Assembly (NCBI GenBank): GCA_022843145.1 | Contig: JALHOF010000006.1 | Coordinates: 153,628 to 217,627 of the forward strand | Direction: 5' to 3' | DNA from: Hyphomicrobium sp. | GTDB taxonomy: Bacteria; Pseudomonadota; Alphaproteobacteria; Rhizobiales; Hyphomicrobiaceae | Length of the DNA: 64,000 nucleotides | Shown here: piece after piece, positions 7,981 to 17,308 of the stretch | Position numbering within the stretch: the stretch's first letter is position 1 | Layout of the letters: every line of letters begins with the position of its first letter | The notes under the pieces: model-generated | Told to the model about the DNA's origin: nothing | Seen by the model: the letters and a program-made list of their open reading frames with translations, nothing else | Databases searched by the model: none | Translations under genes and position numbers: made by a program

Positions 7981-9555
7981 ATGGGTTGGACGTCGTCGGA
8001 CAGATCCAGGATTATCGAGCGTGGCCGTGATGCCCTACATCGGCCGCTTGCGCTCGGTGGCGATGCCATGCGCAGAGGCCGTGTTGCCATTGCTGTGACC
8101 GAACGCGGAATCCGTGACTACTGGTCGTCTCGTTCGCTCGTACAGCAGTTCGCCATCGTCGCCGCCGCCGTTCTCATTGCCGGCATGACCGTACTCGGCT
8201 TCTGGGTCAGCGAGCGGATCAAGCAGGGGATCATGCACAATAGTGCGGCGTCCGGCGCGTTGCTCATGGACAGCTACATCGCGCCGATGGTGCAGGAGCT
8301 TGCGAAGGGTGACGAGATTTCGCCCGCCCGGCGGGATGCGCTCGACCGGGTCTTGAAAAACTCCGCGATCGGGCATCGCGTCTCCGCGATCAAGATCTGG
8401 AGGACCGACGGCGTCATCGCCTACAGCAACTGGCATGAGAAGATCGGCCAGAAATTCAAGCCGACGCCGAATTTTATTCGCGCGCTCGGGGGTGAGATTT
8501 CCGCCGAGTTCGAAGGCCAATATCACGAACAGGACTCGCACGAGCGCGCCCTGAATTCTCCGCTGCTCGAGATTTACGCACCCGTCCGTGAGCGCAACTC
8601 CGAGCGCATCATTGCGATTTCCGAATTCTATGAAGGCGGCGCAAACGTCAAGTCCGTCCTGGCACGCGCCGAGGCCATGACGTGGATTGTAGTCGCCATT
8701 GTGACGGCGCTGATGATGGGGGCGTTGTCAGGGATCGTTGCGCGCGGCAGCCGCACGATCGAGGATCAGCGCAATCGCCTCAAAACTCAGGTCGTGGAGC
8801 TTCGTTCGCTGCTCAAAGAAAATCATGAGCTGAGCCAGCGCGTGCAGCGCGCGTCCAACCGTACGGCGATGATCAACGAGCGGCTGCTGCGCCGTGTTGG
8901 GGCGGATCTGCACGACGGGCCCGCGCAACTTCTCAGTCTCGCGTTATTGCGTCTCGACTTTCTGAGCCCGGTCCTCGACGCATCCGATGCGTCGCGTGGG
9001 TCGTCCTCGGTGTCCAGCATCGGAGAGCGGCGAGAACCGGCAGCAAGGGACGAACTCGAGAAAATTCGCGGTTCCTTGCAGGAGGCGATGAAGGAACTGC
9101 GCGAAATATCGTCCGGCTTGGCTCTGCCCGAGCTGACCCGGGCGTCGCTGACCGAGGTTGTCCAGATGGCGGTCCGGGCTCATGAACGCAAGACAGAAAC
9201 GCGGGTCAGCGCTGATATCGAGTTGCTCCCCGGCCCCTGTCCCGATGAGCTGAAGACTTGCGTGTACCGGTTTGTCCAAGAAGGCTTGAGCAATGCATTT
9301 CGGCATGCGGGCGGCGAGGGTCAGCACGTCACTGCACTTGCCGACGACAGCCGAGTCTCGATCGCCGTCAGTGATCGCGGACCTGGGTTCTTGATCGACA
9401 AGCCGGGCAGCGTCACGACGTCGACGCTCGGCCTGTCTGGAATGCGTGATCGTATCGAAAGTCTCGGCGGAACGATGGAGGTCGGAGAGGCGAATGCGGG
9501 AGGTGGCCGCATCGCGGCGCACTTCGATCTCAAAACTCTCCGAGTGATGGAATAA
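7981..9555 (+). CDS. Sensor histidine kinase, NarL/DesK (HisKA_3) type
   Basis: Membrane sensor of 524 residues: TM1 about 57-75, a periplasmic region of roughly 155 residues, TM2 about 233-255 and a coiled-coil linker. Then come a HisKA_3 domain with phospho-acceptor His311 in GADLHDGPAQ and a HATPase_c domain (SNAFRHAGG, SDRGPGF, GLSGMRDR). The input domain has no motif I recognise. The start at 7981 is supported by GGAG 7-10 bases upstream; an ATG at 8068 is the alternative. It is followed after 4 bases by its response regulator. Confidence 0.88.
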   Translation: MGWTSSDRSRIIERGRDALHRPLALGGDAMRRGRVAIAVTERGIRDYWSSRSLVQQFAIVAAAVLIAGMTVLGFWVSERIKQGIMHNSAASGALLMDSYIAPMVQELAKGDEISPARRDALDRVLKNSAIGHRVSAIKIWRTDGVIAYSNWHEKIGQKFKPTPNFIRALGGEISAEFEGQYHEQDSHERALNSPLLEIYAPVRERNSERIIAISEFYEGGANVKSVLARAEAMTWIVVAIVTALMMGALSGIVARGSRTIEDQRNRLKTQVVELRSLLKENHELSQRVQRASNRTAMINERLLRRVGADLHDGPAQLLSLALLRLDFLSPVLDASDASRGSSSVSSIGERREPAARDELEKIRGSLQEAMKELREISSGLALPELTRASLTEVVQMAVRAHERKTETRVSADIELLPGPCPDELKTCVYRFVQEGLSNAFRHAGGEGQHVTALADDSRVSIAVSDRGPGFLIDKPGSVTTSTLGLSGMRDRIESLGGTMEVGEANAGGGRIAAHFDLKTLRVME

Positions 9556-9559
9556 CACA

Positions 9560-10225
9560 ATGGGTGAGAAGATCCGGATCGCCGTCGTCGACGATCATCC
9601 GATGTTGCGCGAGGGCGTGATGCATACGTTGGGCGCACTCGAGGATATGGAAATCGTAGCAGAGGGCTCGACCGGCGCGGATGCAATCCGCATCGCCGAG
9701 GAGTGGCTTCCCGACGTCATGCTGCTGGATGTCAGCCTGCCCGGAGGCGGTGTCGAGTCGGCCCGGGCTATTGCGAACAGTTGCCCTGTCGTCAAGATCG
9801 CGATGTTGACCGTCGCGCAGGACGAGGAAACCGTGAGTTCGGCGCTCGGCGCTGGCGCGCGCGGCTACATATTGAAGGGTATCAGCGGTCAGGAACTTGC
9901 CGATGCCGTCCGCAACATCCATGCTGGCGAGGACTACGTTTCTCCGAGCCTCGCGGCGCGGCTCCTGGCTGAGATGGGGTCCAAATCTCTGTTCCGGCAG
10001 GCAGAAGGACATGATGTCTTCTCGACGCTCAGCGCGAGGGAAGAAAGCATCCTCATCTTCGTTGCGGAGGGCCTCAGCAATCGTCAGGTTGGTGAGAAGC
10101 TCAGTTTGAGTGAGAAGACGATCAAGCACTACATGACGAACATCCTGCAGAAGTTGAGAGTCAAAAACCGCGTCGAAGCGGCGCTTCTCGCCCAGAAGCA
10201 CCGTGCAACACCGAACGATCGTTGA
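9560..10225 (+). CDS. LuxR/NarL-type response regulator
   Basis: A 221-residue two-domain regulator. The receiver (1-125) has the acidic pair at Asp11/Asp12, phospho-acceptor Asp57 (LLDVSLPG) and Lys at YILKG. The LuxR HTH near the C-terminus has LSAREESILIFVAEGLSN and LSEKTIKHYMTNILQKL. It is cognate to the kinase just upstream. Its targets are unknown; the neighbouring sox, glucan and C1 genes are candidates by position only. Confidence 0.92.
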   Translation: MGEKIRIAVVDDHPMLREGVMHTLGALEDMEIVAEGSTGADAIRIAEEWLPDVMLLDVSLPGGGVESARAIANSCPVVKIAMLTVAQDEETVSSALGAGARGYILKGISGQELADAVRNIHAGEDYVSPSLAARLLAEMGSKSLFRQAEGHDVFSTLSAREESILIFVAEGLSNRQVGEKLSLSEKTIKHYMTNILQKLRVKNRVEAALLAQKHRATPNDR

Positions 10226-10363
10226 ACGGCGTGTGCTCAGGCTGCGACCGCTTGCCCTCTCACTTTGTGCATCGTCGGGTTCTGCCTTAAGAATGCCGGT
10301 TCGGAGCACTACGGCGGGACGTGCTCGAAGTCGGGCACGGAACCCATTGAACAGGCACTGAAC

Positions 10364-11947
10364 ATGGCGTCAGGCGTGAATCGGCGACAGATCTTGGCAG
10401 GCAGCATGGCGGCGGCGGCTCTGGCGCGTGTCGGGACGGCCGTCGCGGGCTCTGCAACCGAAGGGCTTCGCTTCGCCGATGCAACTCCGTTCGCCTTCGA
10501 CGAACTGAAGCGCCGGGCGCGTGTGCTGGCAAGTTCGGCGTGGCGGAAGTCGGAGCCGGCGGCAGCCGACCTTCTCGAGAAGATCGATTACGACGCGTTC
10601 CAGAAGATCCGCTTCAAGCCGTCGAACAGCTTGCGTCTCGACCGCGAGGCCCGGTCGCCCGCGCAACTTTTTCATCTCGGCCAGTATTTCCGCGAACCGG
10701 TGCGCATTCACGTGGTCGATGGAGGCACGTCACGGGAGGTGCTCTACAACGCAGCCCTGTTCGAAACGCCGCCCGATCATCCTGCGCGGAGCCTTCCTGA
10801 TGGCCTCGGATTTGCCGGCTTTCGCATCATGGCGCCGGACTTGAAAACAGATTGGCTGGCCTTTCTCGGTGCCTCGTACTTCCGGGCCTCTGGGCCGTTC
10901 AATCAGTACGGGTTGTCGGCGCGCGGCCTCGCGATCGATACGGCGATGCCGGGTCCGGAAGAGTTTCCGCGCTTTACCGAGTTCTTCCTCGAGGGATCGG
11001 AACGTGGAGGTGCGGCGCTGACGATCTTCGCGTTGCTCGACAGTCCGCGGGCAACAGGTGCTTACCGGATCCGCATCGATCGAGTGACGGATGCGCGTGA
11101 CGTCCATCGTGTCGTCATGGACATCGAGTGTGAATTACATGCGCGAGGCGAGATCCGGCGGCTTGGGATCGCGCCGTTCTCCAGCATGTTCTGGTATGGC
11201 GAAGGGAGCCGCACGCAAGCGCGCGACTGGCGGCCAGAGATCCACGATTCCGACGGCCTCGCGATCGAGACAGGCTCTGGCGAAAGGATCTGGCGCCCGC
11301 TCAATAATCCCCCGCGTGTCATGACGAGCGCATTCGCCGACAACGACCCGAAAGGTTTCGGACTGCTCCAGCGTGATCGTGACTTTGTGCACTATCTGGA
11401 CGACGGCGTCTTTTACGAACGCCGCGCATCGGTCTGGGTGCAGCCGCTCGATGGATGGGGGCGCGGCGCGGTGCATCTCGTCGAGATTCCGACCGACGAC
11501 GAAGTGCACGACAATATCGCGGTCTACTGGTGTCCGGAAGCGCCGTTCCATGCCGGTGATGCGCGCACCTATCGCTATCGCTTGAGCTGGCTCGACGACG
11601 TTCCGATGCCCGACAAACTCGGGTTCTCCACCGCGACATGGACCGGAATGGGTGGCCGTCCGGGACAGAAGCGGCCGTCAGGGACGCGTAAGTTCGTCGT
11701 CGATTTTCAAGGCGCGGTATTCTCCGGCGTGGGCCGGAACGACGGGGTCGAATTCGTCATCACGTCGTCGCGCGGAACGGTCAGCAACGCCTATTCACAT
11801 CCGGTGGTTGATCAGCGCGAGCGTTGGCGCGCACTGTTCGACATCACGGCTTCGGGATCGGAACCCGTCGATTTGCGCGGCTATCTGCGGCAAGGTGATC
11901 GCGCGCTGACCGAGACGTGGATATTCCAGTATTTCCCGGACAGCTAA
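10364..11947 (+). CDS. Periplasmic glucan biosynthesis protein, OpgD/OpgG (MdoG) family
   Basis: A 527-residue exported beta-sandwich protein that tailors osmoregulated periplasmic glucans. The N-terminus carries a Tat signal (NRRQILAGSMAAAALA), typical of OpgD rather than OpgG. Conserved MdoG segments include RLDREARSPAQLFHLGQYF, FLGASYFRA, YGLSARGLAIDT and FSSMFWYGEG. The ATG at 10364 is chosen because it directly precedes the Tat motif. No opgH glucosyltransferase lies in the window. Confidence 0.88.
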   Translation: MASGVNRRQILAGSMAAAALARVGTAVAGSATEGLRFADATPFAFDELKRRARVLASSAWRKSEPAAADLLEKIDYDAFQKIRFKPSNSLRLDREARSPAQLFHLGQYFREPVRIHVVDGGTSREVLYNAALFETPPDHPARSLPDGLGFAGFRIMAPDLKTDWLAFLGASYFRASGPFNQYGLSARGLAIDTAMPGPEEFPRFTEFFLEGSERGGAALTIFALLDSPRATGAYRIRIDRVTDARDVHRVVMDIECELHARGEIRRLGIAPFSSMFWYGEGSRTQARDWRPEIHDSDGLAIETGSGERIWRPLNNPPRVMTSAFADNDPKGFGLLQRDRDFVHYLDDGVFYERRASVWVQPLDGWGRGAVHLVEIPTDDEVHDNIAVYWCPEAPFHAGDARTYRYRLSWLDDVPMPDKLGFSTATWTGMGGRPGQKRPSGTRKFVVDFQGAVFSGVGRNDGVEFVITSSRGTVSNAYSHPVVDQRERWRALFDITASGSEPVDLRGYLRQGDRALTETWIFQYFPDS

Positions 11948-11996
11948 GCAAGCGCCCGCCGCGTGGTCGTGCGCCGTTCGAGCATGGGAGTATCGC

Positions 11997-12914
11997 ATGA
12001 GCAGTCATCCAGCGGACGATCCGACCCCAGGCGACGCGCGGTCATGCGATGCCATCGAACAGGTGATCGTCCCTCGCGCCCGTGATCTCGGCGGCTTTTC
12101 GGTGCGCCGCGCTTTGCCAGCGGCCGGTCGCCAGATGGTCGGGCCTTTCATTTTCTTCGACCAGATGGGCCCCGCCGAGTTTCTCCTCAACGAGGGGATC
12201 GACGTGCGCCCACATCCGCACATCGGACTTTCGACTGTGACCTATCTTTTCGACGGCGAGATCGTCCATCGCGACAGCCTCGGAACAGAGGTACCGATTC
12301 GTCCCGGCGCGCTCAATCTGATGACCGCCGGAAGCGGCATCGTGCATTCCGAGCGCACCTCGCCGGCCGAGCGGGCGAAAGCGCCAAAGTTGTTCGGCAT
12401 TCAGGCTTGGGCCGCCTTGCCCCAGTCGCACGAAGAAAGCGCACCCGCATTCGTGCATCACGCTGAAAGCGAACTTCCGCGCATTACGGGCGAAGGCAAG
12501 CGCGTGCGGGTCGTGATGGGCTCGCTCTATGGACAGACGTCACCCGTCGCGTTCCCGCACGCAAGCTTCTATGCCGAGGCTGTGCTCGCGCCCGGCGCGG
12601 TGTTGCCGCTCGATCCCGACTATGACGAACGGGCCATCTACATCGTGTCGGGGACGGTCGACATCGCGGGCGAGAGTTTCGGCGCGGGCCGGCTCCTCGT
12701 GTTCAGGCCGGGCGACCGCATTTCCATTCTCGCCGTCGATCAGTCGAGGCTGATGCTGATTGGGGGAGAGCCCATGGACGGACCGCGGCACATCTGGTGG
12801 AATTTCGTGTCTTCGTCCGCCGAACGCATCCGCGCCGCCAAAGCCGATTGGAAAGCCGGTAAATTCCCGCTCGTACCCGGTGACGACAAGGAGTTCATTC
12901 CGCTGCCGGACTAG
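11997..12914 (+). CDS. Pirin family protein
   Basis: A 305-residue bicupin. The N-terminal cupin contains metal-ligand-type motifs (RPHPHIGLSTVTYLFDGE and IVHSERTSP); the C-terminal half is the Pirin_C domain. Bacterial pirins are Fe/Ni-binding proteins of variable role (quercetinase activity, redox regulation). The start is supported by GGGAG just upstream. It converges on the next gene with 1 base between stops. The specific role is unknown. Confidence 0.88.
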   Translation: MSSHPADDPTPGDARSCDAIEQVIVPRARDLGGFSVRRALPAAGRQMVGPFIFFDQMGPAEFLLNEGIDVRPHPHIGLSTVTYLFDGEIVHRDSLGTEVPIRPGALNLMTAGSGIVHSERTSPAERAKAPKLFGIQAWAALPQSHEESAPAFVHHAESELPRITGEGKRVRVVMGSLYGQTSPVAFPHASFYAEAVLAPGAVLPLDPDYDERAIYIVSGTVDIAGESFGAGRLLVFRPGDRISILAVDQSRLMLIGGEPMDGPRHIWWNFVSSSAERIRAAKADWKAGKFPLVPGDDKEFIPLPD

Positions 12915-12915
12915 A

Positions 12916-13968
12916 TCAGTGGCGGGTCGCTTTCGGGCGAGACTGGGCTGCCAACAGGGCGACGGCGACCGCTGGAGCATTGTAAGTCGAGTGCTGACGC
13001 AGCGCTTCGGGTGCGCCGATCAAGTCACCGAACGGAAAGCACGGCCTGTCGATCTGCAGCGCCACACGCACCGCTTCCCCGGCGCCGATGCCCGCTGCGA
13101 TGATCGGAGCCGTCGCGGGCAAATCCGCCGCCGTCAACACCTGCATTGCGCCATCGGCAATCGAGCGCCGCTGCTCCTCGCGGATGTAGAACGCAGCCTG
13201 ACGAAGCGCATCCCCAGATATCGCTTCCGCATCCTGGCCCAGCATGCGCGCCAACCGCGCTCGGCTCTCGCCAATCGATTTGCCCTTGCCGTCGGCGGTC
13301 GCGTGCAGGTCGACGGCGTCGAGATCATCGCCGATCACGCGGCGGACGTCCGCCATGGTCGCGAGGTATTCCCTCGCGAGCGACACCCAGCGGCCGTCGA
13401 CCGGCGCACGTGTGGCAACGCCCATGACGGCCGTGCGCGTCAAGCCCGTATAGACGAGTTCGCCGGTCGCTTGCCGGTCGGCATCCGTCAAGCCGCGGGG
13501 AACGGCGCGACCGCGGACGATCGGAATGATGTCCGCTGTCGTCGAGCCGAAATCGATCAGCAGCGACGTTTCACTGCGCGGCAGGCTACCGAGCAACGCC
13601 GCGGTCGCGAGGAAGTTGGTCGATCCCGTTTCGGTGGGGTTCGACTTGGCCTCATGGCCAGTGCCAAAGCCGCGCGGGCCCATCCAGAACTGGGTCAACG
13701 GTCCGAACTGAGCAACGAGCCGGCCGACGATGGCATCGACACCCTGCTTGCGGTTCGAAAAAAGATCGGACAGTTCGCCCGTCATCGTCACCGCGACATG
13801 CGCGGCGCGAGATAGCAGTGGATTGGCTGCAGCCAGTGCCGCGTCGAGCTTGTCGAAGCCTTGCCACAGCGGGCAGAGGTGCTGCTCGACGGCGTCGACC
13901 CGATCGCGCTCGACGAGGGCGACCTTGAGGTGCGCGCCGCCGACATCAAGTCCTGCGGTCAATTCCAT
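12916..13968 (-). CDS. H4MPT-linked C1 cluster protein, MfnF-like (hydantoinase/oxoprolinase, ASKHA fold)
   Basis: A 350-residue protein opening with a phosphate-binding motif of the actin/hexokinase fold (LTAGLDVGGAHLKVAL) and a second one (LLIDFGSTTADIIPI). Homologues sit in bacterial H4MPT gene clusters. The archaeal relative MfnF joins two methanofuran precursors, so a role in methylofuran synthesis is likely. The ATG at 13968 directly precedes the first motif; an upstream in-frame ATG at 14007 is less likely. It is divergent from the HisA-like gene (72 bases apart). Confidence 0.8.
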   Translation of the reverse strand: MELTAGLDVGGAHLKVALVERDRVDAVEQHLCPLWQGFDKLDAALAAANPLLSRAAHVAVTMTGELSDLFSNRKQGVDAIVGRLVAQFGPLTQFWMGPRGFGTGHEAKSNPTETGSTNFLATAALLGSLPRSETSLLIDFGSTTADIIPIVRGRAVPRGLTDADRQATGELVYTGLTRTAVMGVATRAPVDGRWVSLAREYLATMADVRRVIGDDLDAVDLHATADGKGKSIGESRARLARMLGQDAEAISGDALRQAAFYIREEQRRSIADGAMQVLTAADLPATAPIIAAGIGAGEAVRVALQIDRPCFPFGDLIGAPEALRQHSTYNAPAVAVALLAAQSRPKATRH

Positions 13969-14040
13969 CGTCGACTCCCGAGCCCTCGTTTCCGGCGTTG
14001 GGTCCACGTGTTACACGACCCGGCATAGGAGACCAATGCG

Positions 14041-14751
14041 ATGCTCGTTATTCCCGTGCTCGATCTCAAGGCTGGCGCCGTAGTCCACGCGCGCGGTGGC
14101 GAGCGGGCAGCCTATAGGCCGATCGAGACATCGCTGGCTCCCGGGACCAGCGACCCGGTCGCGATCCTTGCTGGGCTCATGGGCGCCTTTCCGTTCAAAA
14201 CAGTCTACATTGCCGACCTCGACGGCATCGCCGGTCGCGGTCGCAACCACGACACCATCTGCGCGCTGCGGCTCGAGTTCCCTGAGGTGACGTTCTGGCT
14301 GGATGACGGCAGCGCGACGCCCGCCAGCGTTGCGGCGCTGGCCAGGATGCCGAATGTGCGCCCCGTCGTCGGCTCGGAGACGCTGCTGGAGGCAGGCGAC
14401 CTTGCGTCGATCCGTGCAGCGGCGTACGAACCGGTGCTTTCACTCGACTTCAAGGGCGGGGTGATGCTCGGTGCGGCCGAGGTCCTGGAACAGACTGATC
14501 GCTGGCCGCAGACAATCATCGCGATGACACTCGCCAATGTTGGTGCAGATCAAGGCCCCGATATCGCCCGTGTCGTCGATATCGTTCGGCGCGCCGGGAC
14601 CGGGCGGCAGGTGTTTGCCGCTGGAGGCGTTCGCGACAAAGCGGATCTCATCGCGCTTCGCAGGGCCGGCGCGACGGGCGTGCTGGTGGCAAGCTCGCTG
14701 CACTCAGGCCAGATAAAGGCCGGCGACCTCGAAGAGATCGCCGGCCAATAA
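14041..14751 (+). CDS. HisA/HisF-related TIM-barrel protein of the H4MPT cluster
   Basis: A 236-residue barrel clearly related to HisA. Both acidic catalytic positions appear kept: Asp8 (MLVIPVLDLKAG) and Asp136 (VLSLDFKGG). The phosphate-binding strands (FAAGGVRDKADL, GVLVASSLH) are also present. Its location within C1 genes, not his genes, and its divergence argue against a histidine role. An isomerase step in H4MPT or methylofuran synthesis is an inference. GGAG lies upstream of the ATG. It converges on fae. Confidence 0.8.
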   Translation: MLVIPVLDLKAGAVVHARGGERAAYRPIETSLAPGTSDPVAILAGLMGAFPFKTVYIADLDGIAGRGRNHDTICALRLEFPEVTFWLDDGSATPASVAALARMPNVRPVVGSETLLEAGDLASIRAAAYEPVLSLDFKGGVMLGAAEVLEQTDRWPQTIIAMTLANVGADQGPDIARVVDIVRRAGTGRQVFAAGGVRDKADLIALRRAGATGVLVASSLHSGQIKAGDLEEIAGQ

Positions 14752-14775
14752 CGTGCGCTTCAGATCAGATCCGAA

Positions 14776-15288
14776 TTACGACTTGGCGCCGAACGGATGC
14801 GTGACCGAGTTACGCTGCGCGGTCGCTTCGGCGGCCGTCGGCTTGCCGGCGACGGCGCGCTCGATGGCTTCCTTGGTGGCGCGATAGTTGAAGTCCTGGA
14901 TCTTCGCGTCGTCAGCGGCTTCCCAGTGGATGAACACGCCGACGGCGATGTAGATATCGTCAGCCTCGGCAGCCGGAATCGTGCCTTCGGCAACGCAATC
15001 CTGAACGGCCTTGGCGACGGCGTACTGAGCCGGTCCGAACATCTGAACGGCCTGACGGGCGTCCTTGATGGTGACCTTGTTGTAAAGGATCGTGTTGGGC
15101 TTGCAGGCGAGGTTCGGCGCGATGACAGCGAGCAAGGTCGTGAAGCCGTCCTTGTTGTTGGTCAGTGCGTTGCAGAACGCCTGCTCGGCAGCCGAACCGC
15201 GCGGTCCGATGATGAGGTCGATGTGCGCGATCTCGTTGCCGTCGCCGACGAGCGACTCGCCAACCATCACTTTGTTGATTTTGGCCAT
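14776..15288 (-). CDS. fae: Formaldehyde-activating enzyme (5,6,7,8-tetrahydromethanopterin hydro-lyase)
   Basis: Condenses formaldehyde with H4MPT to methylene-H4MPT in the cytoplasm. The 170-residue product has the Fae signature [20 protein letters not shown] with the catalytic His (His22 here), and [12 protein letters not shown]. The ATG at 15288 matches the family start [11 protein letters not shown]. It is separated from the upstream cluster by a 227-base region rich in palindromes and so probably has its own strong promoter, as expected for an abundant enzyme. Confidence 0.97.
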   Translation of the reverse strand: MAKINKVMVGESLVGDGNEIAHIDLIIGPRGSAAEQAFCNALTNNKDGFTTLLAVIAPNLACKPNTILYNKVTIKDARQAVQMFGPAQYAVAKAVQDCVAEGTIPAAEADDIYIAVGVFIHWEAADDAKIQDFNYRATKEAIERAVAGKPTAAEATAQRNSVTHPFGAKS

Positions 15289-15378
15289 GCGGGGTTTTCC
15301 TCCCAGGTTCACAAAAGGGCAGCCCAGAGACTGCGGACGACGACAGGGGACGGCGTCCGGCGGTCGGCTGGTCTTGGC

Positions 15379-15468
15379 GGATAGATACTATCCCTGTTAA
15401 CAGCGAACGACGACATCGGATGTCATCGGACCGGTTGGCCAGATAGCGGAGCCCGGGGTACCCCCGGG
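15379..15468. promoter_or_regulatory. Cluster of inverted repeats upstream of fae
   Basis: Four palindromes lie within 90 bases: GGATAG-ATA-CTATCC (15379-15393), TGTTAACA (15395-15402), GACATC-G-GATGTC (15412-15424) and CCCGGGGTACCCCCGGG (15452-15468). They are 91-180 bases before the fae start and beyond the stop of the CitG-like gene. They are candidate operators, or the GC-rich one a terminator for the upstream run; no factor can be named. Confidence 0.5.
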
Positions 15469-15515
15469 TTCACCGGCGCTAAATAACGCCAGGACGGTCC
15501 ATTCGACAAGGGGGA

Positions 15516-16382
15516 TTAGGCAGTCTTCCGGTCGGTACTGTGTGTCAGGCCTTCCGCGAACAGAGTGGCAACAACGAAGTCGGCCGTTGCCCCTGGATTT
15601 AGCCCGCGATCCTTCAAATCGCGATCAAAAGCAAGAAGTTCACCGATACCGTCCGCCGTTGCCACCGGTTCATATAATCGGCGCAGTCCGATCGCCTCGA
15701 GCTTTACCGCCGATGCCGCGTCGGTTCCGTGTTTGCGCGCAATATGGCTATCCTCGAACATCGCCAGCAACGACATATGCAACGTGGTGACCGCGAGCTC
15801 TTGGGTCGATGCCAGCGCGCGCGCCGACGCGAGGCGGGGCAATGCTCGTTCGAAGATGTCGGCATACCCCGTGACGTAGGCGCGTGAAATCCGGTCACGT
15901 TCAGCCGCGAGCGCCATCGCCGCCCGCAGTGTCATGGACGGAGGCTTGGCGACGTCCTCGACGTCGACGTGGCCGAGGCCGGCCGGGTTGGCAAGCGCGA
16001 TGGCTCGGAAAGCCTCGCGGGCGTCATCGAGGTCGAGAGTGTCCAACACGTGCCGCAGCCGGTCCCGCAGGGTGGCACCCGGATGATCGGTATCGGCGGC
16101 GCGTGCCAGCGGCGCCGTCAACAACAGAATGCCGAGATTGGTATTGCAGCCTGCGATCGCGAATGTCGCCTCCATGGCCCGCCAGATGCGGGCGCCGACC
16201 GGAAGCGCCGGGTCCGAGATATGCGGTGCTGCCGCTTCGGCGCTGCGCTCGAAGTGCCAGATCTGCATGCCATGACCCGGCGAATACGCATGCACGTTTC
16301 CTGGCTTGAGCGCCGCGAGTTCCGCGCGGCAGGCGTCGAGAAACGCCGCCTTGACTTCGGTGCGCTTGACCAGCGCCGTCAT
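15516..16382 (-). CDS. Triphosphoribosyl-dephospho-CoA synthase (CitG)-like protein of the H4MPT cluster
   Basis: A 288-residue all-helical protein of the CitG family. Motifs: LKPGNVHAYSPGHGM near residue 25 and AGCNTNLGILLLTAPLARA near 95 (CitG-type TNxGxLLLLAPL). No citrate lyase genes are near. The same family is conserved in bacterial H4MPT clusters, where its role is not settled; it may add a phosphoribosyl group to a pterin or furan precursor. The start overlaps the stop of the RimK-like gene by 4 bases (ATGA). Confidence 0.82.
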   Translation of the reverse strand: MTALVKRTEVKAAFLDACRAELAALKPGNVHAYSPGHGMQIWHFERSAEAAAPHISDPALPVGARIWRAMEATFAIAGCNTNLGILLLTAPLARAADTDHPGATLRDRLRHVLDTLDLDDAREAFRAIALANPAGLGHVDVEDVAKPPSMTLRAAMALAAERDRISRAYVTGYADIFERALPRLASARALASTQELAVTTLHMSLLAMFEDSHIARKHGTDAASAVKLEAIGLRRLYEPVATADGIGELLAFDRDLKDRGLNPGATADFVVATLFAEGLTHSTDRKTA

Positions 16383-17308
16383 CGCGGCACGCGGTTCGCG
16401 ACATCGACGAGGAAATCCGCCGCGAGCGCGTCGGCGATGTCCAAGCCGCTGACGCTCTGCAATCCTTTCCATGCCGGGTTGGAGTTGATTTCGAGCACGA
16501 GCAGGCGACCATCGATTGCGCGAATGAGATCGACGCCTGCGTAGTCCGCTCCGACCGCGAGCGCGGCGCGCAACGCGTAGTCGCGCATCTCATCATCCGG
16601 CTCGTGCACCACGGGCTCCGCGCCCTGGTGGACGTTCGTAATCCATGTCCTGCCGCGCCGCTTCATTGCCGATAGAATTCGCCCGCAGGATACGAGGACG
16701 CGCCAGTCCTCGAAGGTCGCGGCATCGGGCCCGCGCAGATACTCCTGCAGGTAGTAGACGTCGCCGACCTCTTCTGACGGGGGAAGCTCGTCGCCGTCTG
16801 ACAGACGCTTGACGCCATTGCCCTGCGAACCGAACAGCGGCTTCAGCACGAGAGTGCCGCGTTCCTTTCGATAGGCTGCCGCCGCGTCGTGGCCTTCGGC
16901 GGTGCGTGTCACGGGCGTCGGGAGGCCTGCGCGCTGAAAGCGCCAGGTCGCGGTCGACTTATCGACGCAACGTTCGATAGCGCGGGCATTGTTCCAGACC
17001 CGGACACCGGCGGCTTCGAGAGCGTGCAGAATGCCGAGCCGCATCGTGATCTGTTCGAGGCTGCCCGCCGAGACCGAACGCACGAACGCGCCCTCAGGCA
17101 GTCCACCTTGAAAGCCCGGAATGTCCAAGCCGGACGTCAGCCGCGTATCGAAGGCGCAGCGATTGAGCGATGTCGTCACCACTATGGCGCCGCGCGCTTC
17201 GAGCGCGCGCGTCAGCCGACGCGCATGCCAATCGCCGCCGTCATCTTCGACAAACAGTGCGATACGCGGCCCGCCTCGCGGAATTGACCCGTCAGCGGAA
17301 GCTGGCAT
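16379..17308 (-). CDS. RimK-type ATP-grasp glutamate ligase-like protein
   Basis: A 309-residue ATP-grasp enzyme with LVLKPLFGSQGNGVKRL (ATP-binding loop), YYLQEYLRGPD, the Mg-ligand region VLEINSNPAWKGLQ and an N-terminal pre-ATP domain. RimK relatives add glutamate to coenzymes (MptN to H4MPT, CofF to F420), so glutamylation of H4MPT or methylofuran is plausible. It overlaps mch by 17 bases and the CitG-like gene by 4, so the three are translationally linked. Confidence 0.83.
   Translation of the reverse strand: MPASADGSIPRGGPRIALFVEDDGGDWHARRLTRALEARGAIVVTTSLNRCAFDTRLTSGLDIPGFQGGLPEGAFVRSVSAGSLEQITMRLGILHALEAAGVRVWNNARAIERCVDKSTATWRFQRAGLPTPVTRTAEGHDAAAAYRKERGTLVLKPLFGSQGNGVKRLSDGDELPPSEEVGDVYYLQEYLRGPDAATFEDWRVLVSCGRILSAMKRRGRTWITNVHQGAEPVVHEPDDEMRDYALRAALAVGADYAGVDLIRAIDGRLLVLEINSNPAWKGLQSVSGLDIADALAADFLVDVANRVPR

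Noticed and set aside
14041..14751. hisA of histidine biosynthesis
   Set aside because: No other his genes nearby; the location within the H4MPT cluster and sequence differences favour a separate subfamily.
15516..16382. citG of citrate lyase
   Set aside because: No citC/D/E/F/X genes; it overlaps methanopterin-cluster genes instead.
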